Assembly: GCA_964057225.1 (NCBI GenBank)
Contig: OZ059895.1
Location: 19,850,688-19,914,687, forward strand
Origin: Auanema rhodensis
Taxonomy: Eukaryota; Nematoda; Chromadorea; Rhabditida; Rhabditidae
Direction of reading: 5' to 3'
Length of the DNA: 64,000 nucleotides
A program made the position numbers and the translations under genes. This document shows, piece after piece, positions 35,901 through 50,872 of the stretch. The notes below the pieces were generated by a model, which was given only the letters and a program-made list of their open reading frames with translations, was not told where the DNA came from and did not search any database. How positions within the stretch are numbered: the stretch's first letter is position 1; each line of letters begins with the position of its first letter.

Positions 35901-36289
35901 ATGCACCGAGATATCAACTGATATATGTTCACACTTAGATCCTCGATTTTCACCCTGAAGAATTAATTTTTTCGTTGAATAACATTGTCCATCGTCTTTG
36001 CCTTGAAAGAAAGAATCTGAAAACATCTACTTTTTGCTAAATTATTTTGAAATTTTTCGAAAAAATTTTTGTCAAAATGTTTTTGGAAGCAATGTTGAGT
36101 GTACATGGAAACTCAACATATACTAATGCATCATTTTTCAAACGATCATAACTAATTTTTGTATTAAGCGTTTCTCAATGTAGTATAGTGCATTCGATGC
36201 GGATTTTTAAGCTGCGTCGATCTGTGTTTTCAGATTTGCGCTAGCTTAAAAATGCACCGAGATATCAACTGATATAAGTTCACACTTAT
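32424..36289. repeat. About 3.8-kb block, copy 2 of a 7,364-bp-offset duplication
   Basis: Monomer starts 32629, 32980, 33331, 33682, 34032, 34382, 34733, 35084, 35434, 35784 and 36135 each equal the copy 1 start plus 7,364. Identity ends in monomer 104, which reads TTATATCC with TTTTTTTGTTG where monomer 83 has TTACATCC. Confidence 0.8.
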
Positions 36290-36834
36290 ATCCTCGATTT
36301 TCACCCTGAAGAATTAATTTTTTTGTTGAATAACATTGTCCATCGTCTTTGCCTTGAAAGAAAGAATCTGAAAACATCTACTTTTTGCTAATATATTTTG
36401 AAATTTTTGAAAAAATTTTCGTCAAAATGTTTTTGGAAGCAATGTTGAGTGTACATGGAAACTCAACATACACTAATGCATCATTTTTCAAACGATCATA
36501 ACTAATTTTTGTATTGAGCGTTTCTCAATGTAGTATAGTGCATTCGATGCGGATTTTTAAGCTGCGTCGATCTGTGTTTTCAGATTTGCGCTAGCTTAAA
36601 AATGCACCGAGATATCAACTGATATAAGTTCACACTTATATCCTCGATTTTCACCCTGAAGAATTAATTTTTTTGTTGAATAACATTGTCCATCGTCTTT
36701 GCCTTGAAAGAAAGAATCTGAAAACATCTACTTTTTGCTAATATATTTTGAAATTTTTGAAAAAATTTTCGTCAAAATGTTTTTGGAAGCAATGTTGAGT
36801 GTACATGGAAACTCAACATACACTAATGCATCAT
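36135..36834. repeat. Two tandem 350-bp V/Q-type chimeras (monomers 104-105)
   Basis: Both have GTTTTCAG, TTATATCC, TTTTTTTGTTG and the Q tail with the lost C. They differ mainly at TATTAAGCG against TATTGAGCG, so this looks like a single-monomer duplication. Confidence 0.7.
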
Positions 36835-38939
36835 TTTTCAAACGATCATAACTAATTTTTGTATTGAGCGTTTCTCAATGTAGTATAGTGCATTCGATGC
36901 GGATTTTTAAGCTGCGTCGATCTGTGTTATCAGATTTGCGCTAGCTTAAAAATGCACCGAGATATCAACTGATATATGTTCACACTTAGATCCTCGATTT
37001 TCACCCTGAAGAATTAATTTTTTCGTTGAATAACAATGTCCATCGTCTTTGCCTTGAAAGAAAGAATCTGAAAACATCTACTTTTTGCTAAATTATTTTG
37101 AAATTTTTCGAAAAAATTTTTGTCAAAATGTTTTTGGAAGCAATGTTGAGTGTACATGGAAACTCAACATATACTAATGCATCATTTTTCAAACGATCAT
37201 AACTAATTTTTGTATTAAGCGTTTCTCAATGTAGTATAGTGCATTCGATGCGGATTTTTAAGCTGCGTCGATCTGTGTTTTCAGATTTGCGCTAGCTTAA
37301 AAATGCACCGAGATATCAACTGATATATGTTCACACTTAGATCCTCGATTTTCACCCTGAAGAATTAATTTTTTCGTTGAATAACAATGTCCATCGTCTT
37401 TGCCTTGAAAGAAAGAATCTGAAAACATCTACTTTTTGCTAAATTATTTTGAAATTTTTCGAAAAAATTTTTGTCAAAATGTTTTTGGAAGCAATGTTGA
37501 GTGTACATGGAAACTCAACATATACTAATGCATCATTTTTCAAACGATCATAACTAATTTTTGTATTAAGCGTTTCTCAATGTAGTATAGTGCATTCGAT
37601 GCGGATTTTTAAGCTGCGTCGATCTGTGTTATCAGATTTGCGCTAGCTTAAAAATGCACCGAGATATCAACTGATATAAGTTAACACTTATATCCTCGAT
37701 TTTCACCCTGAAGAATTAATTTTTTTGTTGAATAACATTGTCCATCGTCTTTGCCTTGAAAGAAAGAATCTGAAAACATCTACTTTTTGCTAAATTATTT
37801 TGAAATTTTTCGAAAAAATTTTTGTCAAAATGTTTTTGGAAGCAATGTTGAGTGTACATGGAAACTCAACATACACTAATGCATCATTTTTCAAACGATC
37901 ATAACTAATTTTTGTATTGAGCGTTTCTCAATGTAGTATAGTGCATTCGATGCGGATTTTTAAGCTGCGTCGATCTGTGTTATCAGATTTGCGCTAGCTT
38001 AAAAATGCACCGAGATATCAACTGATATATGTTCACACTTAGATCCTCGATTTTCACCCTGAAGAATTAATTTTTTCGTTGAATAACAATGTCCATCGTC
38101 TTTGCCTTGAAAGAAAGAATCTGAAAACATCTACTTTTTGCTAAATTATTTTGAAATTTTTCGAAAAAATTTTTGTCAAAATGTTTTTGGAAGCAATGTT
38201 GAGTGTACATGGAAACTCAAGATACACTAATGCATCACTTTGCAAACGATCATAACTAATTTCTGTATTGAGCGTTTCTCAATGTAGTATAGTGCATTCG
38301 ATGCGGATTTTTAAGCTGCGTCGATCTGTGTTATCAGATTTGCGCTAGCTTAAAAATGCACCGAGATATCAACTGATATAAGTTCACACTTATATCCTCG
38401 ATTTTCACCCTGAAGAATTAATTTTTTCGTTGAATAACATTGTCCATCGTTTTTGCCTTGAAAAAAGGAATCTAAAAACATCTACTTTTTGCAAAATTAT
38501 TTTGAAATTTTTCGAAAAAATTTTTGTCAAAATGTTTTTGGAAGCAATGTTGAGTGTACATGGAAACTCAACATACACTAATGCATCATTTTTCAAACGA
38601 TCATAACTAATTTTTGTATTAAGCTTTTCTCAATGTAGTGTAGTGCATTCGATGCGGATTTTTGAGCTGCGTCGATCTGTGTTATCAGATTTGCGCTAGC
38701 TTGAAAATGCACCGAGATATCAACTGATATAAGTTCACACTTACATCCTCGATTTTCACCCTGAAGAATTAATTTTTTCGTTGAATAACATTGTCCATCG
38801 TCTTTGCCTTGAAAGAAAGAATCTGAAAACATCTACTTTTTGCTAATATATTTTGAAATTTTTCGAAAAAATTTTCGTCAAAATGTTTTTGGAAGCAATG
38901 TTGAGTGTACATGAAACTCAACATACACTAATGCATCAT
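36835..38939. repeat. Monomers 106-111 (S, S-like, W-like, S, P, Q)
   Basis: Monomer 107 joins a V head to an S body. Monomer 109 ends CTCAAGATAC, and its junction with monomer 110 reads CATCACTTTGC. Monomer 111 is type Q with ATATATT and TTTTCGTC but an intact TTTTTCGAAAAA; it is 350 bp because of the ACATGAAAC deletion instead. Confidence 0.7.
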
Positions 38940-40693
38940 TTTTCAAACGATCATAACTAATTTTTGTATTGAGCGTTTCTCAATGTAGTATAGTGCATTC
39001 GATGCGGATTTTTAAGCTGCGTCGATCTGTGTTATCAGATTTGCGCTAGCTTAAAAATGCACCGAGATATCAACTGATATATGTTCACACTTAGATCCTC
39101 GATTTTCACCCTGAAGAATTAATTTTTTCGTTGAATAACAATGTCCATCGTCTTTGCCTTGAAAGAAAGAATCTGAAAACATCTACTTTTTGCTAAATTA
39201 TTTTGAAATTTTTCGAAAAAATTTTTGTCAAAATGTTTTTGGAAGCAATGTTGAGTGTACATGGAAACTCAACATATACTAATGCATCATTTTTCAAACG
39301 ATCATAACTAATTTTTGTATTAAGCGTTTCTCAATGTAGTATAGTGCATTCGATGCGGATTTTTAAGCTGCGTCGATCTGTGTTTTCAGATTTGCGCTAG
39401 CTTAAAAATGCACCGAGATATCAACTGATATAAGTTCACACTTATATCCTCGATTTTCACCCTGAAGAATTAATTTTTTCGTTGAATAACATTGTCCATC
39501 GTCTTTGCCTTGAAAAAAGGAATCTAAAAACATCTACTTTTTGCTAAATTATTTTGAAATTTTTCGAAAAAATTTTTGTCAAAATGTTTTTGGAAGCAAT
39601 GTTGAGTGTACATGGAAACTCAACATACACTAATGCATCATTTTTCAAACGATCATAACTAATTTTTGTATTGAGCGTTTCTCAATGTAGTATAGTGCAT
39701 TCGATGCGGATTTTTAAGCTGCGTCGATCTGTGTTTTCAGATTTGCGCTAGCTTAAAAATGCACCGAGATATCAACTGATATAAGTTCACACTTACATCC
39801 TCGATTTTCACCCTGAAGAATTAATTTTTTCGTTGAATAACATTGTCCATCGTCTTTGCCTTGAAAGAAAGAATCTGAAAACATCTACTTTTTGCTAAAT
39901 TATTTTGAAATTTTTCGAAAAAATTTTTGTCAAAATGTTTTTGGAAGCAATGTTGAGTGTACATGGAAACTCAACATACACTAATGCATCATTTTTCAAA
40001 CGATCATAACTAATTTTTGTATTGAGCGTTTCTCAATGTAGTATAGTGCATTCGATGCGGATTTTTAAGCTGCGTCGATCTGTGTTATCAGATTTGCGCT
40101 AGCTTAAAAATGCACCGAGATATCAACTGATATATGTTCACACTTAGATCCTCGATTTTCACCCTGAAGAATTAATTTTTTCGTTGAATAACAATGTCCA
40201 TCGTCTTTGCCTTGAAAGAAAGAATCTGAAAACATCTACTTTTTGCTAAATTATTTTGAAATTTTTCGAAAAACTTTTTGTCAAAATGTTTTTGGAAGCA
40301 ATGTTGAGTGTACATGGAAACTCAACATATACTAATGCATCATTTTTCAAACGATCATAACTAATTTTTGTATTAAGCGTTTCTCAATGTAGTATAGTGC
40401 ATTCGATGCGGATTTTTAAGCTGCGTCGATCTGTGTTTTCAGATTTGCGCTAGCTTAAAAATGCACCGAGATATCAACTGATATAAGTTCACACTTACAT
40501 CCTCGATTTTCACCCTGAAGAATTAATTTTTTCGTTGAATAACATTGTCCATCGTCTTTGCCTTGAAAGAAAGAATCTGAAAACATCTACTTTTTGCTAA
40601 ATTATTTTGAAATTTTTCGAAAAAATTTTTGTCAAAATGTTTTTGGAAGCAATGTTGAGTGTACATGAAACTCAACATACACTAATGCATCAT
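38940..40693. repeat. Pentamer S-W-N-S-V, copy 1 (1,754 bp, monomers 112-116)
   Basis: S ending AACATATACT, W (TTATATCC, GGAATC), N (TATTGAGCG, TTACATCC), S and V appear in order. The last monomer has ACATGAAAC, which makes the copy 1 bp short. Monomer 115 has a private GAAAAACTTTTTG. Confidence 0.82.
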
Positions 40694-42448
40694 TTTTCAA
40701 ACGATCATAACTAATTTTTGTATTGAGCGTTTCTCAATGTAGTATAGTGCATTCGATGCGGATTTTTAAGCTGCGTCGATCTGTGTTATCAGATTTGCGC
40801 TAGCTTAAAAATGCACCGAGATATCAACTGATATATGTTCACACTTAGATCCTCGATTTTCACCCTGAAGAATTAATTTTTTCGTTGAATAACAATGTCC
40901 ATCGTCTTTGCCTTGAAAGAAAGAATCTGAAAACATCTACTTTTTGCTAAATTATTTTGAAATTTTTCGAAAAAATTTTTGTCAAAATGTTTTTGGAAGC
41001 AATGTTGAGTGTACATGGAAACTCAACATATACTAATGCATCATTTTTCAAACGATCATAACTAATTTTTGTATTAAGCGTTTCTCAATGTAGTATAGTG
41101 CATTCGATGCGGATTTTTAAGCTGCGTCGATCTGTGTTTTCAGATTTGCGCTAGCTTAAAAATGCACCGAGATATCAACTGATATAAGTTCACACTTATA
41201 TCCTCGATTTTCACCCTGAAGAATTAATTTTTTCGTTGAATAACATTGTCCATCGTCTTTGCCTTGAAAAAAGGAATCTAAAAACATCTACTTTTTGCTA
41301 AATTATTTTGAAATTTTTCGAAAAAATTTTTGTCAAAATGTTTTTGGAAGCAATGTTGAGTGTACATGGAAACTCAACATACACTAATGCATCATTTTTC
41401 AAACGATCATAACTAATTTTTGTATTGAGCGTTTCTCAATGTAGTATAGTGCATTCGATGCGGATTTTTAAGCTGCGTCGATCTGTGTTTTCAGATTTGC
41501 GCTAGCTTAAAAATGCACCGAGATATCAACTGATATAAGTTCACACTTACATCCTCGATTTTCACCCTGAAGAATTAATTTTTTCGTTGAATAACATTGT
41601 CCATCGTCTTTGCCTTGAAAGAAAGAATCTGAAAACATCTACTTTTTGCTAAATTATTTTGAAATTTTTCGAAAAAATTTTTGTCAAAATGTTTTTGGAA
41701 GCAATGTTGAGTGTACATGGAAACTCAACATACACTAATGCATCATTTTTCAAACGATCATAACTAATTTTTGTATTGAGCGTTTCTCAATGTAGTATAG
41801 TGCATTCGATGCGGATTTTTAAGCTGCGTCGATCTGTGTTATCAGATTTGCGCTAGCTTAAAAATGCACCGAGATATCAACTGATATATGTTCACACTTA
41901 GATCCTCGATTTTCACCCTGAAGAATTAATTTTTTCGTTGAATAACAATGTCCATCGTCTTTGCCTTGAAAGAAAGAATCTGAAAACATCTACTTTTTGC
42001 TAAATTATTTTGAAATTTTTCGAAAAAATTTTTGTCAAAATGTTTTTGGAAGCAATGTTGAGTGTACATGGAAACTCAACATATACTAATGCATCATTTT
42101 TCAAACGATCATAACTAATTTTTGTATTAAGCGTTTCTCAATGTAGTATAGTGCATTCGATGCGGATTTTTAAGCTGCGTCGATCTGTGTTTTCAGATTT
42201 GCGCTAGCTTAAAAATGCACCGAGATATCAACTGATATAAGTTCACACTTACATTCTCGATTTTCACCCTGAAGAATTAATTTTTTCGTTGAATAACATT
42301 GTCCATCGTCTTTGCCTTGAAAGAAAGAATCTGAAAACATCTACTTTTTGCTAAATTATTTTGAAATTTTTCGAAAAAATTTTTGTCAAAATGTTTTTGG
42401 AAGCAATGTTGAGTGTACATGGAAACTCAACATACACTAATGCATCAT
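40694..42448. repeat. Pentamer S-W-N-S-V, copy 2 (1,755 bp, monomers 117-121)
   Basis: This copy repeats the order of 38940-40693. Monomer 121 has a private TTACATTCTC. Confidence 0.82.
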
Positions 42449-43852
42449 TTTTCAAACGATCATAACTAATTTTTGTATTGAGCGTTTCTCAATGTAGTAT
42501 AGTGCATTCGATGCGGATTTTTAAGCTGCGTCGATCTGTGTTATCAGATTTGCGCTAGCTTAAAAATGCACCGAGATATCAACTGATATATGTTCACACT
42601 TAGATCCTCGATTTTCACCCTGAAGAATTAATTTTTTCGTTGAATAACAATGTCCATCGTCTTTGCCTTGAAAGAAAGAATCTGAAAACATCTACTTTTT
42701 GCTAAATTATTTTGAAATTTTTCGAAAAAATTTTTGTCAAAATGTTTTTGGAAGCAATGTTGAGTGTACATGGAAACTCAACATATACTAATGCATCATT
42801 TTTCAAACGATCATAACTAATTTTTGTATTAAGCGTTTCTCAATGTAGTATAGTGCATTCGATGCGGATTTTTAAGCTGCGTCGATCTGTGTTTTCAGAT
42901 TTGCGCTAGCTTAAAAATGCACCGAGATATCAACTGATATAAGTTCACACTTATATCCTCGATTTTCACCCTGAAGAATTAATTTTTTCGTTGAATAACA
43001 TTGTCCATCGTCTTTGCCTTGAAAAAAGGAATCTAAAAACATCTACTTTTTGCTAAATTATTTTGAAATTTTTCGAAAAAATTTTTGTCAAAATGTTTTT
43101 GGAAGCAATGTTGAGTGTACATGGAAACTCAACATACACTAATGCATCATTTTTCAAACGATCATAACTAATTTTTGTATTGAGCGTTTCTCAATGTAGT
43201 ATAGTGCATTCGATGCGGATTTTTAAGCTGCGTCGATCTGTGTTTTCAGATTTGCGCTAGCTTAAAAATGCACCGAGATATCAACTGATATAAGTTCACA
43301 CTTACATCCTCGATTTTCACCCTGAAGAATTAATTTTTTCGTTGAATAACATTGTCCATCGTCTTTGCCTTGAAAGAAAGAATCTGAAAACATCTACTTT
43401 TTGCTAAATTATTTTGAAATTTTTCGAAAAAATTTTTGTCAAAATGTTTTTGGAAGCAATGTTGAGTGTACATGGAAACTCAACATACACTAATGCATCA
43501 TTTTTCAAACGATCATAACTAATTTTTGTATTGAGCGTTTCTCAATGTAGTATAGTGCATTCGATGCGGATTTTTAAGCTGCGTCGATCTGTGTTTTCAG
43601 ATTTGCGCTAGCTTAAAAATGCACCGAGATATCAACTGATATAAGTTCACACTTACATCCTCGATTTTCACCCTGAAGAATTAATTTTTTCGTTGAATAA
43701 CATTGTCCATCGTCTTTGCCTTGAAAGAAAGATACTGAAAACATCTACTTTTTGCTAAATTATTTTGAAATTTTTCGAAAAAATTTTTGTCAAAATGTTT
43801 TTGGAAGCAATGTTGAGTGTACATGGAAACTCAACATATACTAATGCATCAT
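42449..43852. repeat. Partial pentamer copy 3 and boundary (monomers 122-125)
   Basis: S, W and N follow as in the pentamer. A second N-like monomer (43502) then carries AAGATACTGA, the marker of domain IV. This is where the S-containing HORs stop for about 16 kb. Confidence 0.78.
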
Positions 43853-46800
43853 TTTTCAAACGATCATAACTAATTTTTGTAATAAGCGTTTCTCAATGTA
43901 GTATAGTGCATTCGATGCGGATTTTCAAGCTGCGTCGATCTGTGTTTTCAGATTTGCGCTAGCTTAAAAATGCACCGAGATATCAACTGATATAAGTTCA
44001 CACTTACATCCTCGATTTTCACCCTGAAGAATTAATTTTTTCGTTGAATAACATTGTCCATCGTCTTTGCCTTGAAAAAAAGAATCTGAAAACATCTACT
44101 TTTTGCTAAATTATTTTGAAATTTTTCGAAAAATTTTTTGTCAAAATGTTTTTGGAAGCAATGTTGAGTGTACATGGAAACTCAACATATACTAATGCAT
44201 CATTTTTCAAACGATCATAACTAATTTTTGTATTGAGTGTTTCTCAATGTAGTATAGTGCATTCGATGCGGATTTTTAAGCTGCGTCGATCTGTGTTTTC
44301 AGATTTGCGCTAGCTTAAAAATGCACCGAGATATCAACTGATATAAGTTCACACTTACATCCTCGATTTTCACCTTGAAGAATTAACTTTTTCGTTGAAT
44401 AACATTGTCTATCGTCTTTGCCTTGAAAGAAAGATACTGAAAACATCTACTTTTTGCTAAATTATTTTGAAATTTTTCGAAAAAATTTTTGTCAAAATGT
44501 TTTTGGAAGCAATGTTGAGTGTACATGGAAACTCAACATATACTAATGCATCATTTTTCAAACGATCATAACTAATTTTTGTATTAAGCGTTTCTCAATG
44601 TAGTATAGTGCATTCGATGCGGATTTTTAAGCTGCGTCGATCTGTGTTTTCAGATTTGCGCTAGCTTAAAAATGCACCGAGATATCAACTGATATAAGTT
44701 CACACTTACATCCTCGATTTTCACCCTGAAGAATTAATTTTTTCGTTGAATAACATTGTCCATCGTCTTTGCCTTGAAAAAAAGAATCTGAAAACATCTA
44801 CTTTTTGCTAAATTATTTTGAAATTTTTCGAAAAAATTTTTGTCAAAATGTTTTTGGAAGCAATGTTGAGTGTACATGGAAACTCAACATATACTAATGC
44901 ATCATTTTTCGAACGATCATAACTAATTTTTGTATTAAGCGTTTCTCAATGTAGTATAGTGCATTCGATGCGGATTTTTAAGCTGCGTCGATCTGTGTTT
45001 TCAGATTTGCGCTAGCTTAAAAATGCACCGAGATATCAACTGATATAAGTTCACACTTACATCCTCGATTTTCACCCTGAAGAATTAATTTTTTCGTTGA
45101 ATAACATTGTCTATCGTCTTTGCCTTGAAAGAAAGATACTGAAAACATCTACTTTTTGCTAAATTATTTTGAAATTTTTCGAAAAAATTTTTGTCAAAAT
45201 GTTTTTGGAAGCAATGTTGAGTGTACATGGAAACTCAACATATACTAATGCATCATTTTTCAAACGATCATAACTAATTTTTGTATTAAGCGTTTCTCAA
45301 TGTAGTATAGTGCATTCGATGCGGATTTTTAAGCTGCGTCGATCTGTGTTTTCAGATTTGCGCTAGCTTAAAAATGCACCGAGATATCAACTGATATAAG
45401 TTCACACTTACATCCTCGATTTTCACCCTGAAGAATTAATTTTTTCGTTGAATAACATTGTCTATCGTCTTTGCCTTGAAAGAAAGATACTGAAAACATC
45501 TACTTTTTGCTAAATTATTTTGAAATTTTTCGAAAAAATTTTTGTCAAAATGTTTTTGGAAGCAATGTTGAGTGTACATGGAAACTCAACATATACTAAT
45601 GCATCATTTTTCAAACGATCATAACTAATTTTTGTATTAAGCGTTTCTCAATGTAGTATAGTGCATTCGATGCGGATTTTTAAGCTGCGTCGATCTGTGT
45701 TTTCAGATTTGCGCTAGCTTAAAAATGCACCGAGATATCAACTGATATAAGTTCACACTTACATCCTCGATTTTCACCCTGAAGAATTAATTTTTTCGTT
45801 GAATAACATTGTCCATCGTCTTTGCCTTGAAAAAAAGAATCTGAAAACATCTACTTTTTGCTAAATTATTTTGAAATTTTTCGAAAACATTTTTGTCAAA
45901 ATGTTTTTGGAAGCAATGTTGAGTGTACATGGAAACTCAACATATACTAATGCATCATTTTTCAAACGATCATAACTAATTTTTGTATTAAGCGTTTCTC
46001 AATGTAGTATAGTGCATTCGATGCGGATTTTTAAGCTGCGTCGATCTGTGTTTTCAGATTTGCGCTAGCTTAAAAATGCACCGAGATATCAACTGATATA
46101 AGTTCACACTTACATCCTCGATTTTCACCCTGAAGAATTAATTTTTTCGTTGAATAACATTGTCCATCGTCTTTGCCTTGAAAAAAAGAATCTGAAAACA
46201 TCTACTTTTTGCTAAATTATTTTGAAATTTTTCGAAAAAATTTTTGTCAAAATGTTTTTGGAAGCAATGTTGAATGTACATGGAAACTCAACATATACTA
46301 ATGCATCATTTTTCAAACGATCATAACTAATTTTTGTATTGAGCGTTTCTCAATGTAGTATAGTGCATTCGATGCGGATTTTTAAGCTGCGTCGATCTGT
46401 GTTTTCAGATTTGCGCTAGCTTAAAAATGCACCGAGATATCAACTGATATAAGTTCACACTTACATCCTCGATTTTCACCCTGAAGAATTAATTTTTTCG
46501 TTGAATAACATTGTCCATCGTCTTTGCCTTGAAAGAAAGATACTGAAAACATCTACTTTTTGCTAAATTATTTTGAAATTTTTCGAAAAAATTTTTGTCA
46601 AAATGTTTTTGGAAGCAATGTTGAGTGTACATGGAAACTCAACATATACTAATGCATCATTTTTCAAACGATCATAACTAATTTTTGTATTAAGCGTTTC
46701 TCAATGTAGTATAGTGCATTCGATGCGGATTTTTAAGCTGCGTCGATCTGTGTTTTCAGATTTGCGCTAGCTTAAAAATGCACCGAGATATCAACTGATA

Positions 46801-47713
46801 TAAGTTCACACTTACATCCTCGATTTTCACCCTGAAGAATTAATTTTTTCGTTGAATAACATTGTCTATCGTCTTTGCCTTGAAAGAAAGATACTGAAAA
46901 CATCTACTTTTTGCTAAATTATTTTGAAATTTTTCGAAAAAATTTTTGTCAAAATGTTTTTGGAAGCAATGTTGAGTGTACATGGAAACTCAACATATAC
47001 TAATGCATCATTTTTCAAACGATCATAACTAATTTTTGTATTAAGCGTTTCTCAATGTAGTATAGTGCATTCGATGCGGATTTTTAAGCTGCGTCGATCT
47101 GTGTTTTCAGATTTGCGCTAGCTTAAAAATGCACCGAGATATCAACTGATATAAGTTCACACTTACATCCTCGATTTTCACCCTGAAGAATTAATTTTTT
47201 CGTTGAATAACATTGTCCATCGTCTTTGCCTTGAAAAAAAGAATCTGAAAACATCTACTTTTTGCTAAATTATTTTGAAATTTTTCGAAAAAATTTTTGT
47301 CAAAATGTTTTTGGAAGCAATGTTGAGTGTACATGGAAACTCAACATATACTAATGCATCATTTTTCAAACGATCATAACTAATTTTTGTATTAAGCGTT
47401 TCTCAATGTAGTATAGTGCATTCGATGCGGATTTTTAAGCTGCGTCGATCTGTGTTTTCAGATTTGCGCTAGCTTAAAAATGCACCGAGATATCAACTGA
47501 TATAAGTTCACACTTACATCCTCGATTTTCACCCTGAAGAATTAATTTTTTCGTTGAATAACATTGTCCATCGTCTTTGCCTTGAAAGAAAGATACTGAA
47601 AACATCTACTTTTTGCTAAATTATTTTGAAATTTTTCGAAAAAATTTTTGTCAAAATGTTTTTGGAAGCAATGTTGAGTGTACATGGAAACTCAACATAT
47701 ACTAATGCATCAT

Positions 47714-49819
47714 TTTTCAAACGATCATAACTAATTTTTGTATTAAGCGTTTCTCAATGTAGTATAGTGCATTCGATGCGGATTTTTAAGCTGCGTCGAT
47801 CTGTGTTTTCAGATTTGCGCTAGCTTAAAAATGCACCGAGATATCAACTGATATAAGTTCACACTTACATCCTCGATTTTCACCCTGAAGAATTAATTTT
47901 TTCGTTGAATAACATTGTCTATCGTCTTTGCCTTGAAAGAAAGATACTGAAAACATCTACTTTTTGCTAAATTATTTTGAAATTTTTCGAAAAAATTTTT
48001 GTCAAAATGTTTTTGGAAGCAATGTTGAGTGTACATGGAAACTCAACATATACTAATGCATCATTTTTCAAACGATCATAACTAATTTTTGTATTAAGCG
48101 TTTCTCAATGTAGTATAGTGCATTCGATGCGGATTTTTAAGCTGCGTCGATCTGTGTTTTCAGATTTGCGCTAGCTTAAAAATGCACCGAGATATCAACT
48201 GATATAAGTTCACACTTACATCCTCGATTTTCACCCTGAAGAATTAATTTTTTCGTTGAATAACATTGTCTATCGTCTTTGCCTTGAAAGAAAGATACTG
48301 AAAACATCTACTTTTTGCTAAATTATTTTGAAATTTTTCGAAAAAATTTTTGTCAAAATGTTTTTGGAAGCAATGTTGAGTGTACATGGAAACTCAACAT
48401 ATACTAATGCATCATTTTTCAAACGATCATAACTAATTTTTGTATTAAGCGTTTCTCAATGTAGTATAGTGCATTCGATGCGGATTTTTAAGCTGCGTCG
48501 ATCTGTGTTTTCAGATTTGCGCTAGCTTAAAAATGCACCGAGATATCAACTGATATAAGTTCACACTTACATCCTCGATTTTCACCCTGAAGAATTAATT
48601 TTTTCGTTGAATAACATTGTCTATCGTCTTTGCCTTGAAAGAAAGATACTGAAAACATCTACTTTTTGCTAAATTATTTTGAAATTTTTCGAAAAAATTT
48701 TTGTCAAAATGTTTTTGGAAGCAATGTTGAATGTACATGGAAACTCAACATATACTAATGCATCATTTTTCAAACGATCATAACTAATTTTTGTATTGAG
48801 CGTTTCTCAATGTAGTATAGTGCATTCGATGCGGATTTTTAAGCTGCGTCGATCTGTGTTTTCAGATTTGCGCTAGCTTAAAAATGCACCGAGATATCAA
48901 CTGATATAAGTTCACACTTACATCCTCGATTTTCACCCTGAAGAATTAATTTTTTCGTTGAATAACATTGTCCATCGTCTTTGCCTTGAAAGAAAGATAC
49001 TGAAAACATCTACTTTTTGCTAAATTATTTTGAAGTTTTTCGAAAAAATTTTTGTCAAAATGTTTTTGGAAGCAATGTTGAGTGTACATGGAAACTCAAC
49101 ATATACTAATGCATCATTTTTCAAACGATCATAACTAATTTTTGTATAAAGCGTTTCTCAATGTAGTATAGTGCATTCGATGCGGATTTTTAAGCTGCGT
49201 CGATCTGTGTTTTCAGATTTGCGCTAGCTTAAAAATGCACCGAGATATCAACTGATATAAGTTCACACTTACATCCTCGATTTTCACCCTGAAGAATTAA
49301 TTTTTTCGTTTAATAACATTGTCCATCGTCTTTGCCTTGAAAGAAAGATACTGAAAACATCTACTTTTTGCTAAATTATTTTGAAATTTTTCGAAAAAAT
49401 TTTTGTCAAAATGTTTTTGGAAGCAATGTTGAGTGTACATGGAAACTCAACATATACTAATGCATCATTTTTTAAACGATCATAACTAATTTTTGTATTA
49501 AGCGTTTCTCAATGTAGTATAGTGCATTCGATGCGGATTTTTAAGCTGCGTCGATCTGTGTTTTCAGATTTGCGCTAGCTTAAAAATGCACCGAGATATC
49601 AACTGATATAAGTTCACACTTACATCCTCGATTTTCACCCTGAAGAATTAATTTTTTCGTTGAATAACATTGTCCATCGTCTTTGCCTTGAAAAAAAGAA
49701 TCTGAAAACATCTACTTTTTGCTAAATTATTCTGAAATTTTTCGAAAAAATTTTTGTCAAAATGTTTTTGGAAGCAATGTTGAATGTACATGGAAACTCA
49801 ACATATACTAATGCATCAT
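47714..49819. repeat. Six monomers of a 3,159-bp (9-mer) HOR, copy 1 (137-142)
   Basis: Three TCTATC copies come first, the last ending TTGAATGT. They are followed by a monomer with TTTGAAGTTTTTC, one with GTATAAAGC and CGTTTAATAAC, and one with TTTTTTAAACG and ATTATTCTG. The string recurs exactly 3,159 bp later. Confidence 0.82.
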
Positions 49820-50872
49820 TTTTCAAACGATCATAACTAATTTTTGTATTGAGCGTTTCTCAATGTAGTATAGTGCATTCGATGCGGATTTTTAAGCTGC
49901 GTCGATCTGTGTTTTCAGATTTGCGCTAGCTTAAAAATGCACCGAGATATCAACTGATATAAGTTCACACTTACATCCTCGATTTTCACCCTGAAGAATT
50001 AATTTTTTCGTTGAATAACATTGTCCATCGTCTTTGCCTTGAAAAAAAGAATCTGAAAACATCTACTTTTTGCTAAATTATTCTGAAATTTTTCGAAAAA
50101 ATTTTTGTCAAAATGTTTTTGGAAGCAATGTTGAATGTACATGGAAACTCAACATATACTAATGCATCATTTTTCAAACGATCATAACTAATTTTTGTAT
50201 TGAGCGTTTCTCAATGTAGTATAGTGCATTCGATGCGGATTTTTAAGCTGCGTCGATCTGTGTTTTCAGATTTGCGCTAGCTTAAAAATGCACCGAGATA
50301 TCAACTGATATAAGTTCACACTTACATCCTCGATTTTCACCCTGAAGAATTAATTTTTTCGTTGAATAACATTGTCCATCGTCTTTGCCTTGAAAGAAAG
50401 ATACTGAAAACATCTACTTTTTGCTAAATTATTTTGAAATTTTTCGAAAAAATTTTTGTCAAAATGTTTTTGGAAGCAATGTTGAGTGTACATGGAAACT
50501 CAACATATACTAATGCATCATTTTTCAAACGATCATAACTAATTTTTGTATTAAGCGTTTCTCAATGTAGTATAGTGCATTCGATGCGGATTTTTAAGCT
50601 GCGTCGATCTGTGTTTTCAGATTTGCGCTAGCTTAAAAACGCACCGAGATATCAACTGATATAAGTTCACACTTACATCCTCGATTTTCACCCTGAAGAA
50701 TTAATTTTTTCGTTGAATAACATTGTCTATCGTCTTTGCCTTGAAAGAAAGATACTGAAAACATCTACTTTTTGCTAAATTATTTTGAAATTTTTCGAAA
50801 AAATTTTTGTCAAAATGTTTTTGGAAGCAATGTTGAGTGTACATGGAAACTCAACATATACTAATGCATCAT

